64,000 bases of DNA, taken from positions 62,001 through 126,000 of the forward strand of contig NZ_LMQC01000024.1 of the NCBI RefSeq assembly GCF_001424485.1. Reading direction: 5' to 3'. This document shows, one piece after another, positions 53,627-62,056 of the stretch; the first letter of the stretch is position 1, and each line of letters begins with the position of its first letter. A program made the position numbers and the translations under genes. The notes under the pieces were generated by a model, which saw nothing but the letters and a program-made list of their open reading frames with translations, was not told the origin of the DNA and ran no database searches. The stretch comes from Modestobacter sp. Leaf380 (GTDB taxonomy: Bacteria > Actinomycetota > Actinomycetes > Mycobacteriales > Geodermatophilaceae).

Positions 53627-55159
53627 CTAGAAGGCCAGTGCGGTCCCCGGGTCGTGGAGCACGGCGCCGATGTCGGCCAGGAAGCGGGAGCCCAGCTCGC
53701 CGTCGACGACGCGGTGGTCGAAGGACAGCGCCAGCTGGGTCACCTGGCGCACGCGGATCTTGCCCTTGTGCACCCACGGCATCTCACGGACCGCACCGAA
53801 GGCCAGGATCGCCGACTCACCCGGGTTGAGGATCGGCGTCCCGGTGTCGACGCCGAACACCCCGACGTTGGTGATCGTGATCGTCCCGCCGGACATCGCG
53901 GACGGACTGGTCCTCCCCTCCCGTGCGGTGGCGGTCAGGTCGGCCAGCGCGCCGGCGAGCTCCGCCAGCGACAGCCGGCCGGCGTCCTTGACGTTGGGCA
54001 CGATCAGCCCCCGCGGGGTGGCCGCGGCGATGCCGAGGTTCACGTAGTCCTTGACCACGATCTCCTGGGCCGCCTCGTCCCACGAGCTGTTGATCATCGG
54101 GTGCCGCTGCACGGCCAGCAGCAGCGCCTTGGCCACGAAGAGCAGCGGGCTGACCTTGAGCCCGGCCAGCTCGGGGCGGGCGGCGAGCCGGGTGCGCAGC
54201 TGCATGGTGCGGGTGACGTCGACGGTGAGGAACTCCGTCACGTGCGGCGCGGTGAACGCGCTGGCGACCATCGCGGCCGCGGTGTGCTTGCGCACGCCCT
54301 TGACCGGGATCCGCTGCTCGCGGCCCTCCGTGCCGGCGTCGGCCACCGGGAAGCGGACGACGGTGCCGGCGTCGGCGGCCAGCTCCGCCGGGGTGCGCGC
54401 GCCCGAGCCGCGGGCAGCGTCGACGTCGGCGCGGGTGATGACCCCACCGGCGCCAGTGCCGGTCACGGTGGTCAGGTCGACCCCGACGTCCTTGGCGTAC
54501 TTGCGCACCGGCGGCTTGGCCAGCGGGCGCGGGGCGCCCCGGCCGGGGGCGACGGTGCGGCTGGGCGCGGCCTCCACGTCGGGCCGGGCGGCCGCGGCGG
54601 CCTCGGCCTGGCGGCCGGTCTCCAGGCCGCCGTGCCGGACCGGCTTGGTCGTGGCGTCCGGCGCGGTGGCCAGCAGCGGCGGGCGCTCGGACCCCGGGCC
54701 GGTGTTCGAGCCGTAATCGGCCTCGGGCAGCACCTGCGGCGCGGTGGCCCGCTCGGCGGCAGCCGCACCGGAGCGGCGCGGACGGCGGACGGCCTCGGTG
54801 TTCCTCGGGCCGTAGCCGACCAGCACCGAGGTGCGACCACCCGGTGCGGGCCCGCCGATCAGCCCGGCCGCCGGGGTGTCGTCGTCGGCTGCGGGGGCGG
54901 CGGGGGCAACGTCCCCGCCGAGGTCGATGGTGATGATCGGGGCGCCGACGTCGACCGTCGTCCCCGGCTCGTGCAGCAGCTCCACGACGGTGCCGGCGAA
55001 CGGGCTGGGCAGCTCGACGGCGGCCTTCGCCGTCTCCACCTCGCACAGCGGCTGGTTGGTGACGACGACGTCGCCGACCGCCACGAGCCACTGCAGGATC
55101 TCGCCCTCGGTCAGCCCCTCGCCGACGTCGGGCAGCTTGAACTGGCGCAGGTCGGCCAT
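53627..55159 (-). CDS. bkdC: Branched-chain 2-oxoacid dehydrogenase E2 (lipoamide acyltransferase)
   Basis: 510 aa. One lipoyl domain (about 5-80) with the lipoylated Lys in CEVETAKAAVELPSPFAG; actinobacterial BkdC often has ETAKA rather than ETDKA. A long Ala/Pro linker, peripheral E1/E3-binding domain (RKYAKDVGVDLTTVTGTGAGGVITRADV), and catalytic domain with HxxxDG motif SFDHRVVDGELG. Transfers the branched acyl group to CoA. Overlaps nothing and sits 1 bp after the E1 beta gene. No E3 gene is present; a shared lipoamide dehydrogenase is expected elsewhere. Confidence 0.93.
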   Translation of the reverse strand: MADLRQFKLPDVGEGLTEGEILQWLVAVGDVVVTNQPLCEVETAKAAVELPSPFAGTVVELLHEPGTTVDVGAPIITIDLGGDVAPAAPAADDDTPAAGLIGGPAPGGRTSVLVGYGPRNTEAVRRPRRSGAAAAERATAPQVLPEADYGSNTGPGSERPPLLATAPDATTKPVRHGGLETGRQAEAAAAARPDVEAAPSRTVAPGRGAPRPLAKPPVRKYAKDVGVDLTTVTGTGAGGVITRADVDAARGSGARTPAELAADAGTVVRFPVADAGTEGREQRIPVKGVRKHTAAAMVASAFTAPHVTEFLTVDVTRTMQLRTRLAARPELAGLKVSPLLFVAKALLLAVQRHPMINSSWDEAAQEIVVKDYVNLGIAAATPRGLIVPNVKDAGRLSLAELAGALADLTATAREGRTSPSAMSGGTITITNVGVFGVDTGTPILNPGESAILAFGAVREMPWVHKGKIRVRQVTQLALSFDHRVVDGELGSRFLADIGAVLHDPGTALAF

Positions 55160-55160
55160 C

Positions 55161-56135
55161 TCAGAACCCCATCGCTCGGTCGACGACGTGCAGCACCCGG
55201 TCCAGGTCGGGCAGGTACTCCTCCTCGAGCTTGGACGGCGGGTAGGTGACGTCGTAGCCACCGACCCGCAGCACCGGGGCCTCCAGGGAGTGGAAGCAGC
55301 TCTCGGTGACCCGGGCGGCGATCTCCGCGCCCAGGCCCAGGTTGGTCTGCGCCTCGTGCACCACGACGCAGCGGCCGGTCCGGCGCACGGACTCCTCGAC
55401 CGGGCCCAGGTCCAGCGGGGACAGCGTGCGCAGGTCGATGACCTCGATGGACTGGCCGTCGGACTCCGCGGCCTGGGCGGCCTGCAGCGCCGTCTTCACC
55501 ATCGGGCCGTAGGCCAGCAGGGTGAGGTCGTCCCCGGCGCGGACCACCCGGGAGCTGAACAGCGGCGGCGGGGACACGTCCAGGTCGACCTCGGCCTTGT
55601 CCCAGTACCGGCGCTTGGGCTCGAAGAACACGACCGGGTCCGGGCAGGCGATGGCCTGCTGCAGCATCCAGTAGGCGTCGGCCGGGTTGGAGACGGCGAC
55701 GACCTTCAGGCCCGTGGTGTGCGCGAAGTAGGCCTCGGGGCTCTCGCTGTGGTGCTCGACCGCGCCGATGCCGCCGCCGAAGGGGATCCGGATGGTGATC
55801 GGCATGGGCAGCCGGCCGCGGGAGCGGGCGTGGATCTTGGCGACCTGGGTGACGATCTGGTTGTAGGCGGGGAAGACGAACCCGTCGAACTGGATCTCGC
55901 AGACCGGCCGGTAGCCGCGCATGGCGAGCCCGACCGCCGTCCCCAGGATGCCGGCCTCGGCCAGCGGGGTGTCCACCACACGCGCCTCGCCGAAGTCCTT
56001 CTGCAGGCCGTCGGTGATCCGGAAGACCCCGCCGAGCTTGCCGATGTCCTCCCCCATGAGCACGACCTTCGGGTCGTCCTCCATGGCCTTGCGCAGGCCG
56101 TTGTTGAGCGCCTTGCCCAGCGTCAGGGTGGTCAC
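55161..56135 (-). CDS. bkdB: Branched-chain 2-oxoacid dehydrogenase E1 beta
   Basis: 324 aa, GTG start. Transketolase-type fold: VVLMGEDIGKLGGVFRITDGLQKDFGEARVVDTPLAEAGILGTAVGLAMRG (GEDIGKLGGVF and DTPLAEAGI). HSESPEAYFAHTTGLKVV contains the active-site His pair region, and the C-terminal transketolase domain ends TYPPSKLEEEYLP. Forms the E1 heterotetramer with the alpha subunit encoded upstream (GTGA-type 4-bp overlap). Confidence 0.93.
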   Translation of the reverse strand: MTTLTLGKALNNGLRKAMEDDPKVVLMGEDIGKLGGVFRITDGLQKDFGEARVVDTPLAEAGILGTAVGLAMRGYRPVCEIQFDGFVFPAYNQIVTQVAKIHARSRGRLPMPITIRIPFGGGIGAVEHHSESPEAYFAHTTGLKVVAVSNPADAYWMLQQAIACPDPVVFFEPKRRYWDKAEVDLDVSPPPLFSSRVVRAGDDLTLLAYGPMVKTALQAAQAAESDGQSIEVIDLRTLSPLDLGPVEESVRRTGRCVVVHEAQTNLGLGAEIAARVTESCFHSLEAPVLRVGGYDVTYPPSKLEEEYLPDLDRVLHVVDRAMGF

Positions 56136-57271
56136 TGCTCTGCTCCCTCGAAGCCGGCGTGGTAGCTGAGGAAGTCCGCGCGCTGGGCGGCGATCTCCTC
56201 GGTCTGCTCGGCGTAGACGTGGTCGAACATCTCGGTGCCGGCCGGGTCGGGCATCTCCAACGTGCCCTTCCGGATGCGGACGGCGAGCTCGTCGCCCTCG
56301 GCGTCGACGGCGTCGAAGAAGGCGGCGTCGGCCTTGCCGGAGCGGGACAGGTACGCCTTGACCCGGGCGATCGGGTCGCGCAGCTTCCACTCCTCCAGCT
56401 CACCTGCCAACCGGTAGCGGGTGGGGTCGTCGGAGGTGGTGTGCGCGCCCATCCGGTAGGTGAAGGCCTCGATGAACGTGGGACCCGAGCCCTCCCGCGC
56501 CCGCGCCAGGGCCGCGCGGGTGACGGCGAGGACGGCGAGGACGTCGTTGCCGTCGACCCGGACGCCGGGGAAGCCGAAGCCGGCGGCGCGCTGGAAGAGC
56601 GGCACCTTGGACTGGCGCTCGATCGGCACGCTGATCGCGTACTGGTTGTTCTGGCAGAAGAACACCACCGGGGCGTCGAAGGTGGAGGCCCAGATCAGCG
56701 CCTCGTTCACCTCGCCCTGGCTGGTGGCGCCGTCACCGAGGAAGGCCAGCGCGGCGGCGTCGGCGCCGTCGCGCTGGATGCCCATCGCGTAGCCGGTGGC
56801 GTGCAGGCACTGCGCACCGATGACGACCGTGTAGAGGTTGAAGCCCAGCTGCACCGGGTCCCAGCCGCCCAGGTCGTTGCCGCGGAAGAGGCTGATCACG
56901 TGCAGCGGGTCGACCCCGCGCGCCCAGGCCACGCCGTGCTCGCGGTAGGTCGGGAAGGCCATGTCGTCGGCGCCCAGCGCCCGGCCGGCGCCGATCTGCG
57001 CGGCCTCCTGGCCCAGCAGCGAGGCCCAGATGCCCAGCTCGCCCTGCCGCTGCAGGGCGGTGGCCTCGACGTCCCAGCGGCGGACCAGCGCGAGGTCGCG
57101 GTACAGCGCGCGGAGCTCGTCGTCGCCGATCTCCAGCGCGTAGTCCGGGTGCTCCACGCGCTCACCCTCGGGGGTGAGCAGCTGGACCAGGTCGGGCTGG
57201 GCGGGCAGGTGCGGCGCGCCCGCCCCGGGGACCGGGTCGACCATCTCGCGCACGTCGGGTACTGCGGTCAC
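56132..57271 (-). CDS. bkdA: Branched-chain 2-oxoacid dehydrogenase E1 alpha
   Basis: 379 aa from GTG 57,271, 7 nt after GAGGAGA. TPP-binding motif GDGATSQGEVNEALIWASTFDAPVVFFCQNN (GDG...NN). YREHGVAWARG and the phosphorylation-loop-like YRMGAHTTSDDPTRYR are also typical. Decarboxylates branched 2-oxoacids from Val, Leu and Ile and hands the acyl group to E2. First gene of the operon, transcribed away from an Lrp/AsnC gene that probably controls it. Confidence 0.93.
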   Translation of the reverse strand: MTAVPDVREMVDPVPGAGAPHLPAQPDLVQLLTPEGERVEHPDYALEIGDDELRALYRDLALVRRWDVEATALQRQGELGIWASLLGQEAAQIGAGRALGADDMAFPTYREHGVAWARGVDPLHVISLFRGNDLGGWDPVQLGFNLYTVVIGAQCLHATGYAMGIQRDGADAAALAFLGDGATSQGEVNEALIWASTFDAPVVFFCQNNQYAISVPIERQSKVPLFQRAAGFGFPGVRVDGNDVLAVLAVTRAALARAREGSGPTFIEAFTYRMGAHTTSDDPTRYRLAGELEEWKLRDPIARVKAYLSRSGKADAAFFDAVDAEGDELAVRIRKGTLEMPDPAGTEMFDHVYAEQTEEIAAQRADFLSYHAGFEGAEQ

Positions 57272-57382
57272 GACTTTCTCCTCGCCGTCGTCCCGCGGCC
57301 ACCGGGGTCTCCGGCGCCACGGTCGGTGGACGTCTCCAGCACCTCGCGGCACCGGTGTGCAGCACATCACTGTGCCGCAGAT

Positions 57383-57413
57383 CTGCGCAAGGCCCCGGCG
57401 TCCGATTGCGCAG
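57383..57413. promoter_or_regulatory. Predicted Lrp operator in the bkd/lrp divergent gap
   Basis: CTGCGCAA (57,383-57,390) and TTGCGCAG (57,406-57,413), exact inverted 8-mers with 15-bp spacing, i.e. about two helical turns between centres. Lies between the bkd operon and its divergent Lrp gene. Confidence 0.65.
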
Positions 57414-57456
57414 GATGCTCGGTCGGACCCGACTGTGGCGTGGCACACTGAGCACC

Positions 57457-57927
57457 GTGCCCGGCATCGACGCCACTGACGCGCGCCTCCTGCTCGCCCT
57501 GTCCGAGGACCCCCGGGCCACGGTGATGGCGCTGTCCCAGGAGCTGGGGCTGGCCCGCAACACCGTGCAGACCCGGTTGGCGCGACTGGAGTCCGGCGGC
57601 GTGCTGGACCCCTTCGAGCGGCGGGTCCGGCCCGAGGCGCTGGGCTACCGGCTGGGCGCCTACGTGACCGTCACGGTCACCCAGACCTCCCTGGCCGAGG
57701 TCAGCGCCGGCCTGGCCGACATCCCCGAGGTGCTCGAGGTCATCGGGCTGTCCGGGGTGGCCGACCTGCTGGTCCAGGTGGTCGCCGTCGACGCGGACGA
57801 CCTGTGGCGGATCAGCGAGCAGGTGCTCGCCATCCCCGGTGTGCAGCGCACCGACACCAACCTGGCGCTGCGCCGTTTCGTCGACCACCGGATGACACCA
57901 CTGCTCCGCCGGGCCGCCGGGCTCTGA
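57457..57927 (+). CDS. Lrp/AsnC-family regulator, probable bkd regulator
   Basis: 156 aa from GTG 57,457; a longer frame from 57,355 would run across the operator. HTH: DARLLLALSEDPRATVMALSQELGLARNTVQTRLARLESGGVL (LGLARNTVQTRLARLE). The C-terminal RAM ligand domain (about 70-145) has LEVIGLSGVADLLVQVVAVDADDLWRI, GVQRTDTNLALRRF. Divergent from the bkd operon, with a dyad site between. Expected to respond to branched-chain amino acids or their oxoacids. Confidence 0.9.
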   Translation: MPGIDATDARLLLALSEDPRATVMALSQELGLARNTVQTRLARLESGGVLDPFERRVRPEALGYRLGAYVTVTVTQTSLAEVSAGLADIPEVLEVIGLSGVADLLVQVVAVDADDLWRISEQVLAIPGVQRTDTNLALRRFVDHRMTPLLRRAAGL

Positions 57928-57946
57928 CGCCGGTCTAGGGTGCGCC

Positions 57947-59509
57947 GTGCTCACCCGTGCGGCCCGGCCCCTCGCCAGCGTCCTCCTCGCCCTGCTGCTG
58001 GCCGGCTGCGTGACCACGGTGCCCGGGTCGCCGGCCCCCCGGGAGAGCGGCTGGACGTTCGTCGGCGAGGAGCCGTGCGACGACGCCGGTGCGGTGGGCG
58101 CCGACGAGTTCTCCTGCGTGACCCTCAGCGTGCCGGTCGACCACGCCGAGCCGACCGGTGAGCACTGGGACGTGACCTTCGGGCTGCGCCGGGCCGACGG
58201 GGACAGCCGCGGCGTCCTGGTGACCGCCACCGGCGGGCCCGGGTCCAGCGGCCTGTCGGTGGCCGATCTCTACCTGGGTTCCCGCTACCCGGCCGCGGTG
58301 GCCGAGCAGTACGACACGGTCTTCTTCGACCAGCGCGGGATCGGGCTCTCCCAGGAGTTCCGCTGCGACGACACGTACTACGGGTCCTTCGCCGAGACCG
58401 TCGACACCTCCTCCACGGCCGCCGACCGCACCGCGTACGCCGAGGCCGCCACGACGTTCGGGCAGGAGTGCTTCACCGAGGCCGGGGTCGACCCGGCCAC
58501 CGCACCCCGTTACGCCACCCGACAGGCCGTCGAGGACCTCGAGGACTTCCGCGAGTGGCTGGGCACCCCGGCCCTGGTGCTCTACGGGGAGAGCTACGGG
58601 ACGCAGTACGTGCAGACCTACGCCGCGGCCCACCCGGACCGGGTCGAGCGGGTGGTGGTCGACGGGGTGGTCGACCTGACCACCGACATCCAGGACTTCG
58701 CGCTGGGCTCGGCCCGCGCCGACTCCGAGATCCTGGCCCGCACCCTGCTGTCCTGCGACACCCAGCCCGCCTGCGCCGACGAGGCACCCGGGACCTCGCT
58801 GGCGGCCTACGACGAGCTGCAGGCCCGGCTGGCCGCCGAACCGGTCACCCTGGACGACGGCACCGTCGTCGACGAGGCCACCCTGAAGAGCGCGGCCTTC
58901 GGGTGGATCAGCGACCCGTACTCCCGGACCGAGCTGCAGGTCGCGGTCAACGAGGCCGTGCTCGGCGACTACTCGGCCCTCGTCGACCTCGCCGAGGACG
59001 GCGGGGGGTTCGGCCCCACGGACGACTTCTCCGACGCGCTGTTCTACGCCGTCGAGTGCCAGGACTACGACTTCGTGCCCCAGGGCGGCGACGGCGCCGC
59101 CGCCCTGGACGGCTGGCTGGACCGGGCCGCCGCCGAGGGCGTCGACCAGCTCCGGCTGGGCGACTACTACTACGGCGACACCCCCTGCCACTTCTGGCCC
59201 GGCGTCGCGGACTCCCCCGACGTCCCGCGCCCGGCCCCGGTCACCGACCCGCCCTACCCGGTGCTGGTGGTCAACGCCGACGCCGACCCGAACACCCCGG
59301 TCGCCGGTGCGCTCGGCGTCTTCCGGGACCTGACGCCCGGCCAGGGCCCCGAGGACGCCCTGGTGCTGCTGCAGGGCGGGTTCCACGTGGTCTGGGGTGC
59401 CGGCGACCCCTGTGTCGACGGCCCGGTCGACGCCTTCGTGCTCGAGGGGACCGTGCCCGCGGAGCGGTTCACGAACTGCCCCGGTGACATCGCCGACCCC
59501 TACCCCTGA
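57947..59509 (+). CDS. Secreted alpha/beta hydrolase, TAP-like (tripeptidyl aminopeptidase family)
   Basis: 520 aa, GTG start. Lipoprotein signal with lipobox LLLAGC (Cys about 21). Catalytic Ser in the GxSxG nucleophile elbow VLYGESYGTQYVQ; oxyanion-loop region ATGGPGSSG; FFDQRGIGLS is the usual DQRGxGxS block. Asp in VVNADADPNTP and His in QGGFHVVWG complete the triad. C-terminal TAP-like domain. Anchored at the cell surface; likely a proline-type peptidase or esterase. Confidence 0.88.
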   Translation: MLTRAARPLASVLLALLLAGCVTTVPGSPAPRESGWTFVGEEPCDDAGAVGADEFSCVTLSVPVDHAEPTGEHWDVTFGLRRADGDSRGVLVTATGGPGSSGLSVADLYLGSRYPAAVAEQYDTVFFDQRGIGLSQEFRCDDTYYGSFAETVDTSSTAADRTAYAEAATTFGQECFTEAGVDPATAPRYATRQAVEDLEDFREWLGTPALVLYGESYGTQYVQTYAAAHPDRVERVVVDGVVDLTTDIQDFALGSARADSEILARTLLSCDTQPACADEAPGTSLAAYDELQARLAAEPVTLDDGTVVDEATLKSAAFGWISDPYSRTELQVAVNEAVLGDYSALVDLAEDGGGFGPTDDFSDALFYAVECQDYDFVPQGGDGAAALDGWLDRAAAEGVDQLRLGDYYYGDTPCHFWPGVADSPDVPRPAPVTDPPYPVLVVNADADPNTPVAGALGVFRDLTPGQGPEDALVLLQGGFHVVWGAGDPCVDGPVDAFVLEGTVPAERFTNCPGDIADPYP

Positions 59510-59516
59510 GCCGTTT

Positions 59517-59535
59517 CCGGCCCCACCGGGGCCGG
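59517..59535 (+). terminator. Short hairpin after the TAP-like hydrolase gene
   Basis: CCGGCCCC ACC GGGGCCGG, 8-bp perfect stem, 7 bp past the stop and 14 bp before the next start. Confidence 0.55.
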
Positions 59536-59548
59536 GTAGGGGAGCGGC

Positions 59549-60067
59549 ATGGCAATCGAGACCCCGTTCGGGGCGATCGGCAAGGGCAAGCGAGGCATCT
59601 CCACCGGCGGCTGGCTGCTGCGCGGTGCCGCAGCAGGAGCGGCCGGGACGACGGTGCTCAACACCGTGACCTACCTGGACATGGCCGTCCGTGGCCGGGG
59701 CACCAGCTCCACCCCGGAGCAGACCGTCGAGGCGCTCGCGGACAAGGCGCACGTCGGCATCCCCGGCGAGGGCGAGACCCGTGACAACCGGGTCTCCGGG
59801 CTCGGCCCGCTGACCGGCATCGTCGCCGGGGTCGGCGTGGGCGCCCTGTCCGGCCTGGCCCGCGCACTGGGCTTCCGGCCGAACCCGGTGGTCGGCGGGC
59901 TCGCCGCCGCCGTGGCCGCCCTGATCGGGGCGAACGGGCCGATGGCGGTGCTGGGCATCAGCGACCCGCGGACCTGGTCGGCCACCGACTGGGCCGCCGA
60001 CGTCGTCCCGCACCTGGCCTACGGCTTCGCCACCCACTCCACCCTGGCCGCCCTCGACCGCGCCTGA
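59549..60067 (+). CDS. Conserved actinobacterial membrane protein
   Basis: 172 aa, ATG with GGGGAG upstream. GAAAGAAGTTVLNTVTYLDMAVRGR at residues about 26-50 is a segment I recognise from uncharacterised actinobacterial proteins; three hydrophobic stretches are separated by Gly-rich loops, with LSGLARALGFRPNPVVGGLAAAVAALIGANGPMAVLGI in the middle. Function unknown. Ends at a large palindromic cluster. Confidence 0.65.
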   Translation: MAIETPFGAIGKGKRGISTGGWLLRGAAAGAAGTTVLNTVTYLDMAVRGRGTSSTPEQTVEALADKAHVGIPGEGETRDNRVSGLGPLTGIVAGVGVGALSGLARALGFRPNPVVGGLAAAVAALIGANGPMAVLGISDPRTWSATDWAADVVPHLAYGFATHSTLAALDRA

Positions 60068-60085
60068 CCCGCCGCCCGGGGGAGG

Positions 60086-60189
60086 CAACGTCCGGTTTCC
60101 TGGGTGGACACAGCCATCCGGACGTGGAGCCGGTGCACGACGCGGCTCAACGTCCGGCGAGGCAGGTCGACCCAGGGAACCGGACGTTG
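60086..60189. repeat. Four-copy palindromic cluster in a convergent intergenic gap
   Basis: Outer arms of 24 nt (22 matches) at 60,086-60,109 and 60,166-60,189, both carrying CAACGTCCGG or its complement. Two more inverted copies of the core lie inside (CCGGACGT at about 60,118 and AACGTCCGG at about 60,149). So the core occurs four times in alternating orientation. No gene overlaps it. Confidence 0.75.
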
Positions 60190-60205
60190 ACCGGCGCTGC
60201 GGGGG

Positions 60206-61522
60206 TCAGGCGGTCCAGCCGGCCTCGTCGACGCCGCCGGGGACCGGGGCGGCGGGGTCGTAGGGCTGGCGGGTGAAGGTGAAGGTGGCCAGGTCCAGGT
60301 GGTCGCCGGCGATGCGCAGGGTCTCTCCGGCGTAGTAGCCGTCCAGCCCCACCCAGCCGCCGTCGGCCCGGCGGGCGAACCGGCTGGCCCGGCCGCCGCG
60401 GCCGGGGAGCGGGCCCAGGTGCAGCAGGCCGCCGCCCACCGCGCGCAACAGGTGCGGGGCGGGGCCCCAGAACCAGACGCCGAGGTCGCTCAGGGGCACC
60501 GGGGGCTCTGCCGGCGTCCAGGCGTCGACGACGCGCGGCTCGGCTGCCCGCAGGTCGGCCAGCAGCCCGGGCACCAGCGGGTCCAGGCCGCTGGTGGTGT
60601 TGGCGAGCATCAGCGCGCCGGCCTGCTCCTCGCGGTCGACGAACACCCCGGCCAGGAACCCGGGCATCGAGCCGCCGTGCCCGACGAGGGTGGCGCCGTC
60701 GACCCGGAGCACCTGCAGGCCCAGCCCGTAGGCGGACCATCCCGGCGCGGAGCTGTCGACGCCCGCCGGGACGGCCATCTCGGCCAGCGTGGATCCGGCG
60801 AGCACGTCGCCGGTGTCCCCGAGCAGGAACGCGGCGAACCGGCCCAGGTCGGTGAGCGTCGACCACAGCTGGCCGGCGGCGTCCATCACCCCGGCGTCGT
60901 GCTCGGGCTCGGGCAGCACCACGTCCGCCCACGGGTGGACGGCGGTGCCCCGGGCGGCCGCGCCGCTGGGCCGCGGCGTCGTGCGGGTCATCCCCAGGGG
61001 GGCGAGCACCTCGGCGGTGACGACGTCGGCCCACGGGGCGCCGCGGTGCCGGGCGACGAGCTCACCGAGCAGGCCGAAGCCCAGGTTGGAGTAGTGGAAC
61101 CGGCGGGCGGCGCCCAGCACGACGTGCTCGGGGGCCAGGGCCAGGTCGGCCAGCGTGCCGCCGGGCACCCGCTCCCACCAGCCGCCGGGGCTCTCGCTGG
61201 AGGCGCCGGACAGGTGGCTCAGCAGCTGACCCACGGTGCGGTCGCCCAGCGGGGTGCCGGGGACGTGGGTGTCCAGCGGGTCGTCCAGGCCGAGGCGGCC
61301 CTCGTCGCGCAGCCGCATGACGGCGACCGCCGTGACGGTCTTGCTGATCGAGCCCAGCCGGTACTGCACGTCGGTCGGGTCACCGGGGACCTCCCCACGC
61401 CCGGCCGACCAGGCCAGCCCGCCGTCCCGGACGACGCCGGCGACCAGGCCGGGGGCGCGGCCGTCGCGCTGGACCCGGGCGGTGCGGGCCAGCAGGGTGC
61501 GCGCGGTGGTGGGTTCGACCAT
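60206..61522 (-). CDS. Serine beta-lactamase-fold hydrolase
   Basis: 438 aa, ATG start. Class C/PBP-type motifs: S-x-x-K in LGSISKTVTAV (Ser about 58), Y-x-N in FHYSNLGFGLLGELV, and HGGS in LVGHGGSMPGF. No signal peptide, so cytoplasmic. Probably an esterase, DD-peptidase-like or lactonase enzyme of the LACTB/EstB group rather than a resistance enzyme. A C-terminal beta domain (about 340-438) follows. 10 bp before the DUF3817 gene's stop. Confidence 0.88.
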   Translation of the reverse strand: MVEPTTARTLLARTARVQRDGRAPGLVAGVVRDGGLAWSAGRGEVPGDPTDVQYRLGSISKTVTAVAVMRLRDEGRLGLDDPLDTHVPGTPLGDRTVGQLLSHLSGASSESPGGWWERVPGGTLADLALAPEHVVLGAARRFHYSNLGFGLLGELVARHRGAPWADVVTAEVLAPLGMTRTTPRPSGAAARGTAVHPWADVVLPEPEHDAGVMDAAGQLWSTLTDLGRFAAFLLGDTGDVLAGSTLAEMAVPAGVDSSAPGWSAYGLGLQVLRVDGATLVGHGGSMPGFLAGVFVDREEQAGALMLANTTSGLDPLVPGLLADLRAAEPRVVDAWTPAEPPVPLSDLGVWFWGPAPHLLRAVGGGLLHLGPLPGRGGRASRFARRADGGWVGLDGYYAGETLRIAGDHLDLATFTFTRQPYDPAAPVPGGVDEAGWTA

Positions 61523-61532
61523 GCCCGGCAGG

Positions 61533-61877
61533 CTAGCCAGCCGCGGGGACCCGGGGGGCGTCCACCGGCAGCCGGCCGGTCTTCACGGCCCAGCGCTCGA
61601 ACCAGACGGTCACGAACGGCGGGATCGAGGCGATGAGCGCGAGGGCCACGGTCCGCAGGTCCCAGCGCAGCACCCGCCAGGCCAGGAGGGTGACCAGGAC
61701 GTAGACGACGAAGACCGCGCCGTGGATCGGGCCGGCGACCTGGACGCCGACCTCGGAGGTCTGCAGCACCCACTTCACGAACATGCCGGCCAGCAGCAAC
61801 GCCCAGGTCACCGCCTCGGCCAGGGCGACGAAGCGGAAGACGCGGGCGACGGTGCGGGGTGCGGTCAGGGCGCTCAC
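61533..61877 (-). CDS. DUF3817 membrane protein
   Basis: 114 aa from GTG 61,877. Three hydrophobic segments; RFVALAEAVTWALLLAGMFVKWV and GPIHGAVFVVYVLVTLLAWRVLRWD are the DUF3817 pattern (A-E-A-x-T-W-x-x-L and P-I-H-G). Function unknown; common near actinobacterial membrane and cell-wall genes. Likely cotranscribed with the beta-lactamase-fold gene. Confidence 0.82.
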   Translation of the reverse strand: MSALTAPRTVARVFRFVALAEAVTWALLLAGMFVKWVLQTSEVGVQVAGPIHGAVFVVYVLVTLLAWRVLRWDLRTVALALIASIPPFVTVWFERWAVKTGRLPVDAPRVPAAG

Positions 61878-61943
61878 GTCACCCCCCAACGCCCCGGGGC
61901 CGCTCCGGGTCCCCGGGTGTGACCGACCTCCCGCCGGGGTGTC

Positions 61944-62011
61944 CCGGACAGCACGAGGCGCCGGACAGCACGAGGCCCCGGACAGCACGAAGCCCTGGAC
62001 AGCACGACGCC
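61944..62011. repeat. 17-bp tandem repeat, four units
   Basis: Four head-to-tail units close to CCGGACAGCACGAGGCC (61,944, 61,961, 61,978, 61,995), with 1-3 changes between copies. A fifth half unit merges into the left arm of the terminator at 62,003-62,042, whose arm sequence is related to the unit. Non-coding. Confidence 0.85.
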
Positions 62012-62042
62012 CCGGACACCAGGCGGTGTCCGGGGCGTCGTG
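62003..62042 (-). terminator. Terminator of the NlpC/P60 gene
   Basis: 18-bp perfect arms (CACGACGCCCCGGACACC and its complement) with loop AGGC, 14 bp past the stop. Confidence 0.85.
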
Positions 62043-62056
62043 GTGCAGCGGGTGGG

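Noticed and set aside
60086-60189. Insertion sequence with terminal inverted repeats
   Set aside because: Only 56 bp lies between the arms and there is no transposase or visible target duplication.
60206-61522. Antibiotic-resistance beta-lactamase
   Set aside because: No signal peptide, and the sequence fits the cytoplasmic esterase/peptidase-like group with the same fold.
61944-62011. CRISPR array
   Set aside because: 17-bp units are directly adjacent with no spacers and no cas genes nearby.
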